Source: G020348385 sp964538085 (lineage in GTDB: Bacteria; Acidobacteriota; Aminicenantia; Aminicenantales; Aminicenantaceae). From it: a stretch of 64,000 nucleotides of DNA. The notes below the pieces were generated by a model. That model saw nothing but the letters and a program-made list of their open reading frames with translations. It did not search any database and was not told the DNA's origin. This document shows, piece by piece, positions 62,273 to 64,000 of this stretch (within the stretch, counting starts at the first letter, position 1; the number at the start of each line of letters is the position of its first letter). Location of the stretch: the NCBI GenBank assembly GCA_964538085.1, contig CAZIDF010000013.1, positions 1 to 64,000 on the forward strand. Reading direction: 5' to 3'. A program made the translations under genes and the position numbers.

Positions 62273-62495
62273 CCCACCCCACCAATTAGAATGTTCCACA
62301 GCACAGGAAGTTCTCATTTTTTGAATATCACTCTTCCTGCAAATATGCCCCAAATTTGCCTCTCCATTTTTGGAACAAATTTGGAACAAAAATTCTTATA
62401 TTACGTTAGTTTGCATTAAAACTTCGGGAAGGAAGTTTTAACTCAGAAAGACCCAAAACATCTCAAAATCAGGGAATCTACAGGGGTGACAGGAA

Positions 62496-62581
62496 TGCCG
62501 GGGGCGGGACTCGAACCCGCACAGAGGATAACCTCCGAGGGATTTTAAGTCCCTTGCGTCTACCAATTCCGCCACCCCGGC
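62496..62581 (-). tRNA. tRNA-Leu (anticodon UAA)
   Basis: 86 nt cloverleaf on the minus strand: acceptor arm GCCGGGG pairing with CCCCGGC, D-loop GGTAGACGC, anticodon stem AGGGA with loop CTTAAAA (anticodon TAA), long class-II variable arm CGGAGGTTATCCTCTG, T-arm GGGTTCGAGTCCC, discriminator A. No CCA is encoded, so it must be added after transcription. Confidence 0.97.
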
Positions 62582-62614
62582 ATTGTAAGCGGAAAGATTA
62601 TATCACATCATTAT

Positions 62615-62653
62615 TGACTTGTCCCCAATTGGTGGTAGAATAAGGACAAGTCA
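62615..62653 (+). promoter_or_regulatory. Leader hairpin that could hide the ribosome site
   Basis: TGACTTGTCC (62615-62624) and GGACAAGTCA (62644-62653) form a 10-bp perfect stem around a loop containing the palindrome CCAATTGG. The right arm starts in AAGGA, the only Shine-Dalgarno-like sequence before the GTG at 62660. It may modulate translation of the phosphatidyltransferase. Confidence 0.5.
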
Positions 62654-62659
62654 CCCAAA

Positions 62660-63301
62660 GTGGATAATCAGAAACAGCTGACAATCCGTATCCTGCCAAA
62701 ACAACTGAGCACCTTCGCAGATAACAGCGCAGACAGCATTGCCAACTTTTTTATCCGTCTCAAATTCACAGCCAATTTCATCAGTTTCATCGCCCTCGCT
62801 TTGGGCTTAGCCGCCGGCATTCTGTTCGCTCTTGCCCAACCCCTGGGGGCAGGAATCGTGATTATCCTTTGTGGTTTTTTCGATGTTTTAGATGGACAGG
62901 TGGCAGCCAAAACAAACAAAAAAAGCCTGTTCGGGGCTATATTCGATTCCACATTGGACAGATATTCCGAGTTTTTTATCTTTTTGGGGATCGCTTATTA
63001 TTTTCGGGATCACTGGGCACTCTGGCTGTGTTTTTTCACATTTTTCGGATCCTATACAGTCAGCTATACACGAGCAAGAGCTGAGGGCTTGGGCATGGAA
63101 TGTCAAATCGGTATCATGCAGAGAGCAGAAAGGCTAGGCCTCCTCGCTTTCGGTTCTCTGTTCGGTTCTGCCTTCGGTGCATTCGATCCCGTGATGATAG
63201 CCGTATTGATAACGATAGCCCTCATCTCCAATTTCACTGCCTTCCAAAGAATACACCACGTGAAAAAAATCGAAGCCCAGAGAAAAACACAAGGCAACTA
63301 A
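62660..63301 (+). CDS. CDP-alcohol phosphatidyltransferase
   Basis: 213 aa, GTG start, about six membrane helices. The family motif D-G-x2-A-(R)-x8-G-x3-D-x3-D appears as VLDGQVAAKTNKKSLFGAIFDSTLD, with Lys where Arg is most common. It would transfer a phosphatidyl group from CDP-diacylglycerol to an alcohol such as glycerol-phosphate or inositol-phosphate; the acceptor cannot be read from sequence. Directly upstream is an RNA hairpin covering the ribosome site. It converges with glmS. Confidence 0.88.
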   Translation: MDNQKQLTIRILPKQLSTFADNSADSIANFFIRLKFTANFISFIALALGLAAGILFALAQPLGAGIVIILCGFFDVLDGQVAAKTNKKSLFGAIFDSTLDRYSEFFIFLGIAYYFRDHWALWLCFFTFFGSYTVSYTRARAEGLGMECQIGIMQRAERLGLLAFGSLFGSAFGAFDPVMIAVLITIALISNFTAFQRIHHVKKIEAQRKTQGN

Positions 63302-63334
63302 TACAAAAAGTGGATTTAAGAAAAGCGATGATCT

Positions 63335-64000
63335 CTATTCGACGGTGACGCTTTTAGCGAGATTTCTAGGTTGGTCCACATCTGCACCCCTGTGTGCCGC
63401 AATGTAATAGGCAAAAAGCTGAAGCGGAACCGTGGTCAAAAACGGAGTAAACAGGGGAAGGGTTGTGGGAATAGGGATCACATCCTCCACCTTGTCTTTG
63501 ATTTCCTCATCGTTATCGAAAGCCACTGCGATGACATAACCGTTCCTTGTTTTCACTTCCGAGATGTTGCTCAAAATTTTGTCATACACTCTATCTTTGG
63601 GAACCACGACCATGGTCGGCATCAGGTCATCGATCAAGGCGATCGGACCGTGTTTCATTTCTCCCCCTGCATAGCCTTCGGCATGAATATAGGATATTTC
63701 CTTCAGTTTCAGGGCTCCCTCCAATGCGACCGGGAAGCTCACCCAGCGACCTAGGTAGAGAAAATGGGAAAAGGGGACAAAACGTATGGCCAGCTCTTCG
63801 ATGGATTTGGCCCTATCCAAGATAATCTCCATCTTGTGAGGAATGCGCTGTAATTCCTGGATGAGCGAAAGGCTTTCCTTTTCGTCCAGCTTTTCTCTTC
63901 TCTGTCCGAGAAAAATGGCCAGCAGGGCCAGTGCAGCCATTTGAGCAGAAAAAGTCTTCGTTGCCGCAACCCCTATCTCCGGCCCAGCGTGAGTGTACAG
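63335..64000 (-). CDS. glmS: Glutamine-fructose-6-phosphate aminotransferase GlmS, C-terminal part
   Basis: The frame is open from the window edge to a stop at 63335 (222 codons seen). Isomerase (SIS) domain signatures: THAGPEIGVAATKTFSAQ, LGRWVSFPVALEGALKLKEISYIHAEGY, GGEMKHGPIALI, and the conserved end DQPRNLAKSVTVE. GlmS makes glucosamine-6-phosphate for cell-wall precursors. The glutaminase domain and any leader (e.g. a riboswitch) lie beyond the window. Confidence 0.95.
   Translation of the reverse strand: MYTHAGPEIGVAATKTFSAQMAALALLAIFLGQRREKLDEKESLSLIQELQRIPHKMEIILDRAKSIEELAIRFVPFSHFLYLGRWVSFPVALEGALKLKEISYIHAEGYAGGEMKHGPIALIDDLMPTMVVVPKDRVYDKILSNISEVKTRNGYVIAVAFDNDEEIKDKVEDVIPIPTTLPLFTPFLTTVPLQLFAYYIAAHRGADVDQPRNLAKSVTVE

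Noticed and set aside
1..64000. CRISPR arrays, rRNA genes, phage or integron structures
   Set aside because: No regularly spaced repeats, no rRNA-like sequence and no integrase or phage genes were seen.

Overview
This window looks like one contig of an uncultivated bacterium. It contains a 100-N scaffold gap, has moderate to low GC, and uses strong GGAGG-type ribosome binding sites. The paired 6-bladed beta-propeller lipoproteins, the very large signalling repertoire and the general gene style remind me of Aminicenantes/Acidobacteriota-like lineages. That placement is inference; no rRNA is present to test it.

Positions 1-51 kb are a nearly unidirectional (minus strand) signal-transduction island. 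It holds about 13 intact histidine kinases and more than 20 receiver domains. Most are PAS-rich cytosolic kinases and stand-alone or fused receivers whose genes overlap by a few bases. Notable modules are an H-NOX haem sensor paired with an HNOBA-PAS-GAF kinase (1-2373), two HD-GYP proteins, one intact GGDEF and several degenerate GGDEF-like domains. There are also an intact pilT plus a truncated pilT paralogue, a KaiB-like protein next to a hybrid kinase, and a chemotaxis set (HPt, cheC, cheA, cheB, cheD, cheY, cheW, MCP) whose cheR is broken. The island is littered with internally deleted remnants of receivers, kinases and CheR.

Within the island, 39.1-43.2 kb and 48.4-48.7 kb form a candidate sigma-54 circuit. 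It consists of a cytosolic kinase, an NtrC-type activator with an intact GAFTGA loop, three tiny membrane proteins, a small winged-helix protein and a Cys-containing hypothetical. There are three sigma-54 -24/-12 promoters. One reads into a structured, protein-poor stretch (possible sRNA) and one into a small membrane protein behind a chain of micro-ORFs. Spaced palindromes of the form TTATGG-N8-CCATAA lie upstream of two of these promoters.

From 51 to 64 kb the content becomes ordinary. It includes a secreted M24 aminopeptidase, an archaeal-type histone-fold protein (72 aa) upstream of a PAP2-family membrane protein, two NAD-dependent epimerase-like genes around a CPBP protease, and a decayed esterase. 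An SDR oxidoreductase (interrupted by the gap) sits with its TetR regulator and two matching operators. Two beta-propeller lipoproteins, tRNA-Leu(UAA), a CDP-alcohol phosphatidyltransferase and the 3' part of glmS complete the window.

How it may work together (inference): gas, redox and membrane inputs are read by PAS/GAF/H-NOX modules, passed through many shared receivers, and delivered mainly to c-di-GMP enzymes, type IV pilus retraction (PilT), a chemotaxis-like pathway and the sigma-54 activator rather than to classical DNA-binding response regulators.
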